From Methylotuvimicrobium sp. KM2 (GTDB taxonomy: Bacteria; Pseudomonadota; Gammaproteobacteria; Methylococcales; Methylomonadaceae): a stretch of DNA of 64,000 nucleotides. Positions 8,699 to 17,045 of this stretch are shown piece after piece. Location of the stretch: contig NZ_CP150634.1 in assembly GCF_038051925.1 (NCBI RefSeq), positions 4,348,300-4,412,299 on the forward strand, given 5' to 3'. Positions within the stretch are counted from its first letter, which is position 1. Each line of letters starts with the position of its first letter. The translations under genes and the position numbers were made by a program. The notes under the pieces were generated by a model, which saw only the letters and a program-made list of their open reading frames with translations, ran no database searches and was not told the DNA's origin.

Positions 8699-9745
8699 TC
8701 ATTTTGAAAAAGCAATAAACTTTCGGTAAGGCGAGTCGTTCTTCCAGGTAAACGCCTCGGTATAGTAATGCAGCAACGCTAAATAGCCTATCACACCTAA
8801 ACTGACAACTTTACGAATTTCCACGCCGAATAAGAACTCGGTCAGAAACTCAACAGCGGCGTCTCCGTATTGATGCAGAAAGAGAGCTGCCCCAAAAGAC
8901 AATAACGGTAAGACCAAAAGTACCGGTATATTGCATGCTTGCGCCCAACGATAGATAAAGTTTCGGGCTTGCCGACCATGACGATTATAATCGTGGGTCA
9001 CATAAAAAAAATAAGCCGTCGCATCATGAACCAATCGAGGCACCAAAATCGCCAGAAAATAGTATTGCTGAACAAACAAATAGTAAGTGCTCACTACAAG
9101 CATGGTATTCGCCCAAAGAAACAGCCTGCCGAACCCTGTCGTTACATAGCGCTGACACCAAATAGTAGCCAATAAGAGAGCTAAAGTTAAGCTACCGGCG
9201 ATATGCCTAAGCCAATCAACTTGTTCAGGTTCTAAGCTATTCTTGAGAAAAACACCAAGATAAATCAATAGACCTGCGGCAACACTCAATCCCAATAACA
9301 AACGATAAGACCATGCCGGAAGCTTACAAACACCTCGCGCAATACCGTGCTGCTGCTTAAGTACATGGTAGACCGTCCAAGCCGCGACCAAAATATAAAA
9401 TACGAGATAAGGAATAAATAGACCGCCGATACCGAAAAATACCGCAAGCACCAACGTCATCATCATGATTCGGTGCCGGTAATACCCGAAGTATTCGCGA
9501 TTAGTGGTTAAAATCAACGCGCTGGCAATGATATGCGGCGTTCCGAACAACAACTGAAATAACAGGAAATGCTCCGGACGGCTCGGCAACATCTCTCGCA
9601 AACTACCTTGCCAAAGTAGAATATCGAACCATCCCACTAATAAACAAATAGGGATAATTGCATACAAGCCTAATATAAACCGAAAAGAAACCTTAAGCCG
9701 ATCATCGCTTACCCGTTCTTGGCTTGAAAATAACTGCGCCGACAT
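8699..9745 (-). CDS. Multi-pass membrane protein rich in conserved-looking histidines, function unknown
   Basis: The 348-residue product has about nine hydrophobic segments spread along its length, so it is an inner-membrane protein. Histidines cluster near membrane borders: FGTPHIIAS, YYRHRIMM, VYHVLKQQHG, RLVHDATAYFFYVTHDYNRHGRQ and LLHYYTEAF. Such spacing recalls membrane oxygenases or desaturases with histidine-bound iron, for example the Brp/Blh carotene-cleavage type, but I cannot place it in a family with confidence. The start has a good ribosome-binding site (AAGGAT, 5-6 bp upstream). It stands alone between an R2 repeat and the divergent HIT gene. Confidence 0.8.
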   Translation of the reverse strand: MSAQLFSSQERVSDDRLKVSFRFILGLYAIIPICLLVGWFDILLWQGSLREMLPSRPEHFLLFQLLFGTPHIIASALILTTNREYFGYYRHRIMMMTLVLAVFFGIGGLFIPYLVFYILVAAWTVYHVLKQQHGIARGVCKLPAWSYRLLLGLSVAAGLLIYLGVFLKNSLEPEQVDWLRHIAGSLTLALLLATIWCQRYVTTGFGRLFLWANTMLVVSTYYLFVQQYYFLAILVPRLVHDATAYFFYVTHDYNRHGRQARNFIYRWAQACNIPVLLVLPLLSFGAALFLHQYGDAAVEFLTEFLFGVEIRKVVSLGVIGYLALLHYYTEAFTWKNDSPYRKFIAFSK

Positions 9746-9827
9746 AATCTTATCCTTTTCTTATAGTTATAGTTAGAATAGGCGGCCAACATACATCGTT
9801 TTATACTTTTATTTCAAGTCTAAACTT

Positions 9828-10253
9828 ATGGCCTTTCAGTTACATCCACAACTACAAAAAGATTGCATCCTGCTCGGACGCTTGGAATTATGCCAACTGC
9901 TGCTAATGAACGACAGTCAATATCCTTGGTTCATTTTAGTGCCTGAAATTGGCGATATCCGTGAAATTTATCAATTGTTGCCCACTAAGCGCTCATTATT
10001 ACAAGAGGAGTCGTGCCAACTGGCCAAAAGATTAGCTAGGCTATTCAACGCCGACAAAATGAATGTGGCCGCGATCGGTAATCTGGTACCGCAACTGCAC
10101 ATCCATCACATCGTTCGCTATCGCTCGGATAAAGCATGGCCGGCCCCGGTCTGGGGGAAATTCGACGCCGTTCCTTACACGGAACACCAACTGGAAGAGC
10201 TGCTTCCAAAGATTAAATCCACATTTGACGACCTTTTAACAAGGGAGCTCTAA
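9828..10253 (+). CDS. HIT-family (histidine triad) protein
   Basis: Likely nucleotide hydrolase or transferase of the HIT superfamily, 141 residues, cytoplasmic. The core signature is NLVPQLHIHHIVRYRSDKAWPAPVWG at residues 85-110. In this subfamily the usual motif is QLHxHxIxR...WPxPVWG, so H91 and H93 are the expected catalytic-region histidines and H94 is an extra one. The first His of the classic H-x-H-x-H is Leu90 here. The true substrate is not shown. It faces the FliL-like gene tail to tail, with the two stop codons one base apart. Confidence 0.9.
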   Translation: MAFQLHPQLQKDCILLGRLELCQLLLMNDSQYPWFILVPEIGDIREIYQLLPTKRSLLQEESCQLAKRLARLFNADKMNVAAIGNLVPQLHIHHIVRYRSDKAWPAPVWGKFDAVPYTEHQLEELLPKIKSTFDDLLTREL

Positions 10254-10254
10254 A

Positions 10255-10668
10255 CTAATTAACCAAAAACTCGGAAAAAAACACATCTCTAAAACCGTCG
10301 CTATTATCATATTTATCGAGCGCATTCCTAACGGCTTCGACACTTTCCAGGCGCAAGGCCTCCCTTTGCTCCTTGGTTCCCAGCTCGTTGGCATTGCGAC
10401 CGCTATATAACATAATCAATTCGTGTCTCAGCGCGGGTAAATGCTTTTTTATTTTTTCCATATTATCCTTACCCTCTACCATCAATTGCACATTGATCAA
10501 TAAATATTTTCGAGGTACGTCCAAATTCACGGTAAACTTAGGCGACATTTCCAAGTATTCTATGGCCGGCTGTACATCGTCGGCGGCATCCTGGGCCAAA
10601 ACCCAACCGGAAAAAATCAACCCTAAAAATAGTAACAAAAAACGCACGCTTAACTCCCTATCAATCAA
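10255..10668 (-). CDS. FliL-like protein, orphan
   Basis: Membrane-anchored or secreted protein of 137 residues in the FliL family (flagellar basal-body associated). The N-terminal hydrophobic stretch VRFLLLFLGLIFSGWVLAQ could be a signal peptide or anchor. The FliL-type domain follows: YLEMSPKFTVNLDVPRKYLLINVQLMVEG, then helices, ending GFRDVFFSEFLVN. No flagellar gene lies nearby, so a role in motility cannot be read from context. Stand-alone FliL-like proteins are known in gammaproteobacteria. Confidence 0.82.
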   Translation of the reverse strand: MIDRELSVRFLLLFLGLIFSGWVLAQDAADDVQPAIEYLEMSPKFTVNLDVPRKYLLINVQLMVEGKDNMEKIKKHLPALRHELIMLYSGRNANELGTKEQREALRLESVEAVRNALDKYDNSDGFRDVFFSEFLVN

Positions 10669-10727
10669 TAATCGCTTAAGTATAAGCCAGTTTTACTAAA
10701 TTTAATTAACAATGTTAACTCGGAAAC

Positions 10728-11747
10728 ATGACCACTAAATCCGCAATCGGCCCCATCATGATCGATGTTGAAGGCTTGACTTTAACTGCTCATGAACAAG
10801 AAAAGATCCGTCACCCCAACACCGGCGCGGTAATTCTTTTTTCCCGCAATTACGAATCACCCGAACAACTTATCGCTTTGATCGACAGCATTCGCAACGC
10901 CCGCAAAGGCCCTATACTCATCGCCGTCGATCAGGAAGGCGGACGCGTGCAACGATTCAGGCAAGGCTTTACGCGCTTACCGCCGGCCGGCTGTTATCGT
11001 GAACGGCCCGAACTCGCCGAAGCGGCAGGTTGGCTGATGGCGTCAGAGATGCTGTCCGTCGGCATTGATTTTAGCTTCGCTCCCGTACTTGATGTCGATT
11101 GCGGCATCAGCGAAGTCATCGGCGACCGATCATTCTCGCCCGATCCACAACTCACAGCCCAATTAGCGGCCAGCTTTCGCAAAGGCATGCGATCGGCCGG
11201 CATGGCCGCAACGGGCAAGCATTTCCCTGGACACGGCGCGGTAGCCGCCGATTCGCACATGGCATTACCGATCGACGAACGAGAATTAAACGAAATCCGC
11301 GCCAAGGACTTAGTCCCATTCAAATTATTGATCGAACAAGGTTTGGAAGCCGTCATGCCCGCGCATGTCGTCTACCCTGCCGTAGACAACATGCCTGCCG
11401 GATTCTCCGAAAAATGGCTGCAAAACATTTTACGGCACGAACTTAATTTCAACGGCGCCATATTTAGCGACGACCTAAACATGGAAGGTGCCGCGATGGG
11501 CGGCGATTTTTTCGAACGCGCGAAATTGGCTCAACATGCCGGTTGCGACATGCTATTAGTTTGCAACAATCCCAAAGCGGCCGAACAAGTGCTCGACAGC
11601 GTACCGATCAAGAGCGATCCACTCAGAGCACAACGACTTGATGCGATGCGCGGCAAACCCAAAATGACCAGAGCAATTCTCCAAGCATCTAGCCAATGGC
11701 AACTAATATCACAACAAATCGCACAACTTTCCAATGAATATGCTTGA
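10728..11747 (+). CDS. nagZ: Beta-N-acetylhexosaminidase NagZ
   Basis: Cytoplasmic glycoside hydrolase family 3 enzyme that removes GlcNAc from GlcNAc-anhydroMurNAc-peptides during cell-wall recycling. The 339-residue protein shows IAVDQEGGRVQRF, the family hallmark KHFPGHGAVAADSH (catalytic His and Asp on a mobile loop) and FSDDLNMEGA containing the nucleophile Asp. It feeds the amgK-murU pathway encoded at 6342-8014. The stop codon overlaps the start of hpt by 14 bp, which puts nagZ, hpt and mtiP in one operon. This order resembles the nagZ-mtiP pair known in Pseudomonas. Confidence 0.96.
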   Translation: MTTKSAIGPIMIDVEGLTLTAHEQEKIRHPNTGAVILFSRNYESPEQLIALIDSIRNARKGPILIAVDQEGGRVQRFRQGFTRLPPAGCYRERPELAEAAGWLMASEMLSVGIDFSFAPVLDVDCGISEVIGDRSFSPDPQLTAQLAASFRKGMRSAGMAATGKHFPGHGAVAADSHMALPIDERELNEIRAKDLVPFKLLIEQGLEAVMPAHVVYPAVDNMPAGFSEKWLQNILRHELNFNGAIFSDDLNMEGAAMGGDFFERAKLAQHAGCDMLLVCNNPKAAEQVLDSVPIKSDPLRAQRLDAMRGKPKMTRAILQASSQWQLISQQIAQLSNEYA

Positions 11748-12291
11748 AGAAATCGACCACGTCCAATCAACCGCCGACCTACTACACAACAAGCAGGAAG
11801 TCGACACGGCAATCGACAACATGGCTCATAAAATCAACCTGCTTCTGGCGGATAGAAACCCTATTTTTCTATGCGTCATGAACGGCGGCTTGGTCATCGG
11901 CGGCGAACTCCTGACTCGTTTGACCATTCCCTTGACCGTCGACGCGATCAATGCCAGCCGCTATCAAAACCAAACATCCGGCAGCACTGTTGAATGGGTC
12001 TTAAAACCGAGAACACCGCTGCAAGGCAGAACGGTTCTAATCGTCGACGACATTTTAGACGAAGGCTTCACGTTGGAGGCGATCTACCGATATTGTTTAT
12101 CGGAAGGCGCGACTTCTGTCTACAGTGCGGTATTGGTCGATAAGATTTTAGACCGCGAAAAACCGGTCCAAGCCGATTTTGTCGGACTCTCGGTCGAAGA
12201 TCGCTACTTGTTTGGCTATGGGATGGATTACAAAGGCTATCTACGCAACATGCCGGGTATTTACGCTTGTCAGGACAACTTAATCGACTAG
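11734..12291 (+). CDS. hpt: Hypoxanthine-guanine phosphoribosyltransferase
   Basis: Salvages hypoxanthine or guanine with PRPP to IMP or GMP. The 185-residue protein has the type I PRTase motif VLIVDDILDEGFTL (PRPP-binding loop), the N-terminal VMNGGLVIGGELL loop and a C-terminal VSVEDRYLFGYGMD-like segment (here LSVEDRYLFGYGMDY). The start ATG overlaps nagZ; another in-frame ATG follows two codons later. Placement directly before mtiP makes sense: that enzyme releases hypoxanthine (or adenine), which this one recycles. Confidence 0.93.
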   Translation: MNMLEEIDHVQSTADLLHNKQEVDTAIDNMAHKINLLLADRNPIFLCVMNGGLVIGGELLTRLTIPLTVDAINASRYQNQTSGSTVEWVLKPRTPLQGRTVLIVDDILDEGFTLEAIYRYCLSEGATSVYSAVLVDKILDREKPVQADFVGLSVEDRYLFGYGMDYKGYLRNMPGIYACQDNLID

Positions 12292-12295
12292 GACA

Positions 12296-13042
12296 ATGAC
12301 TATGACACAGTTAGCGATCATCGGCGGAACCGGATTGACTCGTCTTGAAGGCTTGAAAATCATCGAACGAAAACCTATCGAAACGCCTTTCGGCATACCT
12401 TCGGCCGATTACGTCATCGGCGAGATTGATGAAAAATCCGTCGTCTTTCTAGCCAGGCATGGCGACCCGCATACAATCCCGCCTCATAAAATCAATTACC
12501 GCGCGAATATTTGGGGACTCAAAGAGCTTGGCGTCCAAAAAATAGTCGCCGTGGCCGCGGTTGGAGGTATTACGTCAAAAATGGCTCCCGCTCATATCGC
12601 GGTGCCCGATCAAATCATTGACTATAGCCATGGACGAAAGCACACTTTTTTCGAAGAAGATCTCGAGGAAGTCACGCATATCGACTTCACAAGCCCTTAC
12701 TCGACAGAACTTCGGGAAAAACTGATCTCTGCTGCAGCAAATGCAAAGATTTCAGTTACGCCAACTGGCACATACGGCAGCACACAAGGCCCGCGACTTG
12801 AAACCGCCGCTGAAATCCAACGCATGGAACGTGACGGTTGCGACTTAGTCGGCATGACCGGCATGCCGGAAGCCTCGCTAGCCAGAGAGCAGGACATCGA
12901 CTACGCAGCGCTTGCGGTCGTCGCAAATTGGGCGGCAGGAAAAACAGAAGGCGAAATCACCATGGTTGAAATCGAACAAAATCTACACAAAGGAATGGCC
13001 GATACCGCCAAACTATTAAAAGCGTTTATAGCCCGGTTATAA
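12296..13042 (+). CDS. mtiP: S-methyl-5'-thioinosine / thioadenosine phosphorylase
   Basis: Purine-nucleoside-phosphorylase-type enzyme of 248 residues that cleaves the methylthio nucleoside left over from polyamine or autoinducer synthesis. Motifs are LAIIGGTGLTRLEG (phosphate-binding), FLARHGDPHTIPPHKINYRANIW, YGSTQGPRLETAAEI and DLVGMTGMPEASLARE. The last segment is the base-recognition region. In MTAP it ends in Asp-containing signatures for adenine, and gammaproteobacterial members next to nagZ have been shown to prefer methylthioinosine, so I favour MtiP by context. The second ATG (12302) is better spaced from AGGAC than the first, so the protein may start there. Confidence 0.88.
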   Translation: MTMTQLAIIGGTGLTRLEGLKIIERKPIETPFGIPSADYVIGEIDEKSVVFLARHGDPHTIPPHKINYRANIWGLKELGVQKIVAVAAVGGITSKMAPAHIAVPDQIIDYSHGRKHTFFEEDLEEVTHIDFTSPYSTELREKLISAAANAKISVTPTGTYGSTQGPRLETAAEIQRMERDGCDLVGMTGMPEASLAREQDIDYAALAVVANWAAGKTEGEITMVEIEQNLHKGMADTAKLLKAFIARL

Positions 13043-13429
13043 CGCCAATGATTTCTTAAGTCGGGTTTCGCCGCCGGTGCCATGCTTTTCACTCTTCAAG
13101 CTTCGGCAGTGCTTAAGGAAGCGCAGGAGTGATAGGCGGATTTTTTCTCAAATTGGAGTACGCTCATAAAAAGTTACTCACAGAAGCTGTGGACAAGTCT
13201 GTGAGTAACTTGATGACTCGCTTCTTAAAGCCGCATATTTGTTACAACTTTTTTAAATTGACTAATTTTTACACAAAAGCCTTTCGAATTAATATATCAA
13301 TCACTTATATTGAACATCTAACATTGAAAGAGCTTCGTCTGACTTGTCATTCATTGACAAACCGGCAAAAACGAGCGTGTGTATAAAAGGAAATACAGCG
13401 CCTTCCCTGGCCATGTTGAATCCTTGTTT
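13043..13429. other. Intergenic: R2 fragment and a long perfect hairpin
   Basis: No gene is supported; the open frame at 13129-13386 has no family features. A fragment of R2 (ttcaagcttcggcagtgcttaagga, about 13090-13115) and the 14-bp inverted repeat at 13171-13211 are the only structures seen. Confidence 0.7.
13171..13211. repeat. Perfect 14-bp inverted repeat (hairpin)
   Basis: The arms AAGTTACTCACAGA (13171-13184) and TCTGTGAGTAACTT (13198-13211) are exact complements. They enclose a 13-nt loop, AGCTGTGGACAAG. No T-tract follows on either strand, so it is not a typical terminator. Confidence 0.85.
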
Positions 13430-13630
13430 TTAAAACGCACGTCCCGGTTTCACGCCGAATTTTTTCAATATCATCGCCAACGGGCAAAAACCGGTAAACG
13501 ACGCTTGCAATAAATTCGCACCGACGAATGCGGTAAACCATAACCAGTTCGATGAATGAAAATGCGCCAAAAGCAAGCTCAACAAAATAAAAGTGCCGGC
13601 AAACGCCATCACTAAACGATCGATACTCAT
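13430..13630 (-). CDS. DUF2892 / YgaP-like transmembrane protein
   Basis: Small 66-residue membrane protein. The sequence MSIDRLVMAFAGTFILLSLLLAHFHSSNWLWFTAFVGANLLQASFTGFCPLAMILKKFGVK fits the YgaP-type membrane domain: two transmembrane helices, the FTGFCPL loop and a following KxxG. In other bacteria this domain is fused to or placed beside rhodanese and sulfide-handling proteins. It follows the sulfide:quinone reductase gene after 14 bp on the same strand, which supports a role in sulfur or persulfide handling at the membrane. Confidence 0.88.
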   Translation of the reverse strand: MSIDRLVMAFAGTFILLSLLLAHFHSSNWLWFTAFVGANLLQASFTGFCPLAMILKKFGVKPGRAF

Positions 13631-13644
13631 GATTCGTCTCCTCC

Positions 13645-14919
13645 TTATTTAAGACGCACAACCCCCATAAACTTCAGCATCATTCTTTCATAAAACGGCT
13701 CGCTAATTCCTTTCCTGACTTTACGCATGAAATATTTCTCGAATATGATTTTGGACAGATGCACCCATTTCCCTTTTTTCGACCAGGTCGTATTTCTCGG
13801 CGGTATTTGCGGCACCGCCAAAAATGCAACTCCGGTATCGCCCAAATCGGCCAGACACAATGCACTCAGACTCGGCTTGTCCGAGGGCTCTTTTCCGGCC
13901 AATTCATCACGGATGTTATGCGCGGTCGCGGTTACCATAGACTCGATCATGTAACCGGTTTTAGGAGTACCTGTGGCGACCGGTGTTTTTTCAACCGGTG
14001 GAATCGCCACACAAACACCGACCGAGTAAATATTTTTAAAAGTCGGATTGCGCTGATATTCATCGACGACGACAAAGCCCCGCGGATTCATCAAGCCTTC
14101 GACGCCGCAATTACGCACCGCGTCAACCCCGGTAAACGCAGGTAACATCATGGAATGCTTGAACGGCAACTCATGCTTTTTCGTCTCGTTGCCATCGTCA
14201 TCGACTTCTGTCACATACATCATGCCTTGTTCGATACGATCAACTTTCGCGTTAGTCACCCATTTGATCGTTCTATCTCTCAAAACGCTTTCTAACATAC
14301 TTTTGGTGTCACCGACACCACCTAAGCCTAAATGTCCGATGTAGGGTTCCGATGTAACGAAAGTCATCGGCACCTTGTCGCGTATTTTGCGTTTACGCAG
14401 CTCAGTCTCTAGGATCATCAAATATTCATAAGCGGGACCGAAACAGGATGCGCCCTGCACAGCGCCGACGATGATCGGGCCTGGGTCTTCCATAAATCTA
14501 TCCCAATCCTGAGCAGCCACGGCTGCATGATCGACATGACAGACCGAAGTCGTATAACCTTCCGGACCTAGCCCCGGCACCTCATCGAAGGCAAGACGAG
14601 GGCCGGTTGCAATCACTAAATAATCGTAATCGACCGCAGTACCGTCGTTTAAATGAATTTGATTGCTGGGGGGATCGACCTTCACGGCCGCTTTTTGAAT
14701 GAATTCGATCCCTTTTTTCTGCATAATCGGAGCTAATTCGATTTTCAGATCTTCCGGTTTACGCCATTTCGGCGGCACCCAAGGATTCGAAGGTACGAAA
14801 TGGAACGTCGGAGAATCGGATATCACGGTGACTGTGTGATTATTCTTAACTAACTCTTTCATTTCATAGGCCATCGGAACACCACCGATACCGGCACCTA
14901 ATATTACAATTCTAGCCAT
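13645..14919 (-). CDS. sqr: Sulfide:quinone oxidoreductase
   Basis: Flavoprotein of 424 residues that oxidises sulfide to sulfane sulfur and passes electrons to the quinone pool. The N-terminal dinucleotide fold is MARIVILGAGIGGVPMAYE, a second FAD motif is DYLVIATGPRLAF, and the C-terminal flavin motif is IYSVGVC. Three cysteines, C127 (TTSVCHVD), C159 (QGASCFGP) and C303 (SVGVCVAI), are at the spacing of the catalytic cysteines of SQRs. The GDTGVAFLAVP motif near residue 360 is typical. The start at 14919 is chosen because AGGAG lies 6-7 bp upstream; the longer frame would add eight residues before it. The C-terminal amphipathic tail suits membrane attachment. It may be SQR or a close NDH-2-like relative. 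Confidence 0.9.
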   Translation of the reverse strand: MARIVILGAGIGGVPMAYEMKELVKNNHTVTVISDSPTFHFVPSNPWVPPKWRKPEDLKIELAPIMQKKGIEFIQKAAVKVDPPSNQIHLNDGTAVDYDYLVIATGPRLAFDEVPGLGPEGYTTSVCHVDHAAVAAQDWDRFMEDPGPIIVGAVQGASCFGPAYEYLMILETELRKRKIRDKVPMTFVTSEPYIGHLGLGGVGDTKSMLESVLRDRTIKWVTNAKVDRIEQGMMYVTEVDDDGNETKKHELPFKHSMMLPAFTGVDAVRNCGVEGLMNPRGFVVVDEYQRNPTFKNIYSVGVCVAIPPVEKTPVATGTPKTGYMIESMVTATAHNIRDELAGKEPSDKPSLSALCLADLGDTGVAFLAVPQIPPRNTTWSKKGKWVHLSKIIFEKYFMRKVRKGISEPFYERMMLKFMGVVRLK

Positions 14920-15451
14920 AAATTTCTCCTCGTGATGAATCAAAATGCACTATTATTCTTGTTGAAGACTTCGCACGGCCACATTTGCTGGTAAGCTGAC
15001 GCGATCTTTTTCCGGTAGCTGCGTTACCTACATGGATGTAGGCAAGGGGCGGAACCATTGAGAAAACAGTTGCATAGCTTATCGCCTGTTTTGGCACCTT
15101 GCTCGCGAACAAAATAACATTGTCATAAAAGCCGAAAACATGACCTTGCAAAGTTATACATTTCGATCGATTTGGTTTAATTCAGAAAACGTTGACGTTT
15201 CCGTTTTTGGACTTGGAAAACAAATTCCCAATCAATACATTTTCAATAACCGCATGTCACTGAAAATGTCGGCACCTCATTGTGTCGATTCAAAGATACA
15301 CCGGCTTGGAATGAAACTTAACCCTACTTTAACATTTGTCGTTCATAAAATATTGGAACACAAAAACAACAAATATTACGACACTACATTGCTTAAGACC
15401 GGGTTAGGATCGTCACCATTCAAACGCAAACATACAACAATAAAAACATAA
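14920..15451. other. Intergenic, AT-rich, no supported gene
   Basis: Contains the upstream region of sqr and a possible R2 scrap around 15015-15050 (ttacctacatggatgtaggc, itself a short palindrome). A plus-strand open frame at 15140-15451 shows no recognisable features. Nothing else was seen. Confidence 0.6.
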
Positions 15452-16657
15452 ATGTTTGGAACCGGCGTTACCCAAAGAATATTAGCATTTACTAAAATAC
15501 GCAAATTTATTTTTACTCTTGTCCTTCCCGCAGTGAAAAAATCCTTCTTACTAAAACACCTCCTCATCATAGCGCTTTTACCGACGCTTATGAGTAACCT
15601 CGCACAAACCGGCGTGCTGTTAGCAGAATATCAAGCGACGCGGGACAGTCAGGCGCAACAAGCATTCATTGAACCGGCCCAAGCAATCTCGATCACACCA
15701 TTGGTTAAACGGATCAAGATCAGCGCCCTCATCGGCTTTGTCTCGGTCTTAGCTTCTGGATTAGTCGCCCTAGCGGCTTACCGGCGTCTTAAGGAAAGCA
15801 CATCCAACGATAACGAAGCCTCCGGCCCAACCCCCACTCGTAACCATCTATTGGATATGACGAGCCCCGTCGATCAAACGAAACTGTCCCTATCCCCCCG
15901 TAAATTTTCAATTTTAATCGCCGACGACAATTCCATTAACCGCTTACTGCTCGTCAATCAATTACAAGATCATTGCGATCAAATTACCGCGACAGAAGAT
16001 GGAATCGAAGCTTTGAATTATCTGAAGAGCAAACGATTTAACCTGGTTTTTTTAGATCTGCAAATGCCGGGCTATAACGGCTTTGAATTAATTGAAACCC
16101 TACGACATACCGAAAATCCGAATAGGGATACTCCCATTATCGCCGTAACGGCGCATGCTTTACCAAACCAACGCAAAGACATCATTGCCCTTGGCTTCGA
16201 CGAATGTCTTATTAAACCGATTTTATCCGAGCAACTAGAGGAAATCGTCACCCTCTGGCGCCCCACCGAACCTCGTGAGGCTTTAAGCGACTCTCCAAAG
16301 CAGGCCGGTTATGCGCAGCAACTCCTGGCTAAAACCGCTTACGACCGAGACTTGGCATTAAGCATCCTAAACAAACTATACGAGGAGCTTCCTCAACAAC
16401 TTGACTCAATTCAAAAAGCACTACGCCATCGGCAATGGCAACAAGCCTTATCGATCACCCATAAGCTGCACGGTTCGGTCAGTTTCTGCGGTTTAACGGA
16501 TATCCGTCAACAGGCCTTAACATTAGAGCAAAATTTGATTTCGAAAGACTTCCTCGAAACAGACCGGCATTTCGATAAATTACGAGCTTTGATTCAACAA
16601 TTCATTACAAAAAAAACCGAACTTATCGAGGAATTGTCAGATAAAAATAGCGCCTGA
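15452..16657 (+). CDS. Membrane-anchored receiver-HPt protein, BarA-like but lacking the kinase core
   Basis: The 401-residue product has hydrophobic segments at about 33-56 and 91-110, a receiver domain at about 152-270 and an HPt domain at about 285-385. Receiver residues are complete: acidic pair D158/D159, phosphorylatable D202 (VFLDLQMPG), T233 (AVTAHA) and K255 (LIKP). The HPt motif ITHKLHGSVSFCG puts the phospho-histidine at H337. The order TM-TM-REC-HPt and the wording around QAFIEP and HKLHGS resemble the hybrid sensor BarA, but no HAMP, HisKA or ATPase domain is present. It can relay phosphate but not make it, so another kinase or a sink function is inferred. The start is uncertain: no Shine-Dalgarno was seen, and a GTG at 15533 is possible. 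Confidence 0.85.
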   Translation: MFGTGVTQRILAFTKIRKFIFTLVLPAVKKSFLLKHLLIIALLPTLMSNLAQTGVLLAEYQATRDSQAQQAFIEPAQAISITPLVKRIKISALIGFVSVLASGLVALAAYRRLKESTSNDNEASGPTPTRNHLLDMTSPVDQTKLSLSPRKFSILIADDNSINRLLLVNQLQDHCDQITATEDGIEALNYLKSKRFNLVFLDLQMPGYNGFELIETLRHTENPNRDTPIIAVTAHALPNQRKDIIALGFDECLIKPILSEQLEEIVTLWRPTEPREALSDSPKQAGYAQQLLAKTAYDRDLALSILNKLYEELPQQLDSIQKALRHRQWQQALSITHKLHGSVSFCGLTDIRQQALTLEQNLISKDFLETDRHFDKLRALIQQFITKKTELIEELSDKNSA

Positions 16658-16703
16658 AAAATAAGGGCGCGTCTTTAACGTTTATAAACCTGATTTCGGC
16701 AGT

Positions 16704-16982
16704 TTATACCTTTCGCGCTTCAAATTTCAGCTGTGGCCAAGGGGGCTCCGGAGCGCTCGACCCCTCACCTAGCGTTAGGATTTTGTGAAAAAAACTTCCT
16801 GGAGCCATGAGTTTTGTGGCGGGCTTGGTAACTCGCTTGACAGGACGACGCCCTGAACTCAGCATTTAAATTCCATAGCCCATTGACTGTGGTTAACTAT
16901 CTCGGATAATTTAGGCGTTGGATTCACAGCGCCTTTTGAGACTCCTCCCCTAGTGACGAATATTCACCTACGATAGATATGT
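16704..16982 (+). repeat. R2 repeat with an R1 insertion
   Basis: Starts near atacctttcgcgcttcaaat, includes actcgcttgacaggacg, an R1 at 16858-16921, gattcacagcgcctttt, and ends near tattcacctacgatag. It is diverged from the other copies. Confidence 0.7.
16858..16921. repeat. R1 element, diverged
   Basis: Reads CTCAGCATTTAAATTCCATAG at its left (two changes from consensus) and GGATAATTTAGGCGTTGG at its right. The 64-bp length equals the consensus R1 length. Confidence 0.75.
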
Positions 16983-17045
16983 AGACTCCAACAATTCAGT
17001 TGAGCGAAGTATAATCGTTTCGACACCAACTAATACAAGAAAACT

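Larger units (their letters stand above)
16658..17045. other. Intergenic filled by R2/R1
   Basis: No gene was seen. The stretch is mostly the R2 copy at about 16704-16982, followed by about 60 bp of leader for the VOC gene. Confidence 0.75.

Noticed and set aside
8427..8729. Plus-strand ORF of 100 residues
   Set aside because: Consists of R2/R1 sequence and overlaps the end of a real gene on the other strand.
13129..13386. Plus-strand ORF of 85 residues
   Set aside because: Includes the hairpin at 13171; AT-rich, no recognisable features.
14985..15060. Another R2 copy upstream of sqr
   Set aside because: Only a short catggatgtaggc-like match; too weak to call.
15140..15451. Plus-strand ORF of 103 residues
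   Set aside because: Atypical composition, no domain and no ribosome-binding site.
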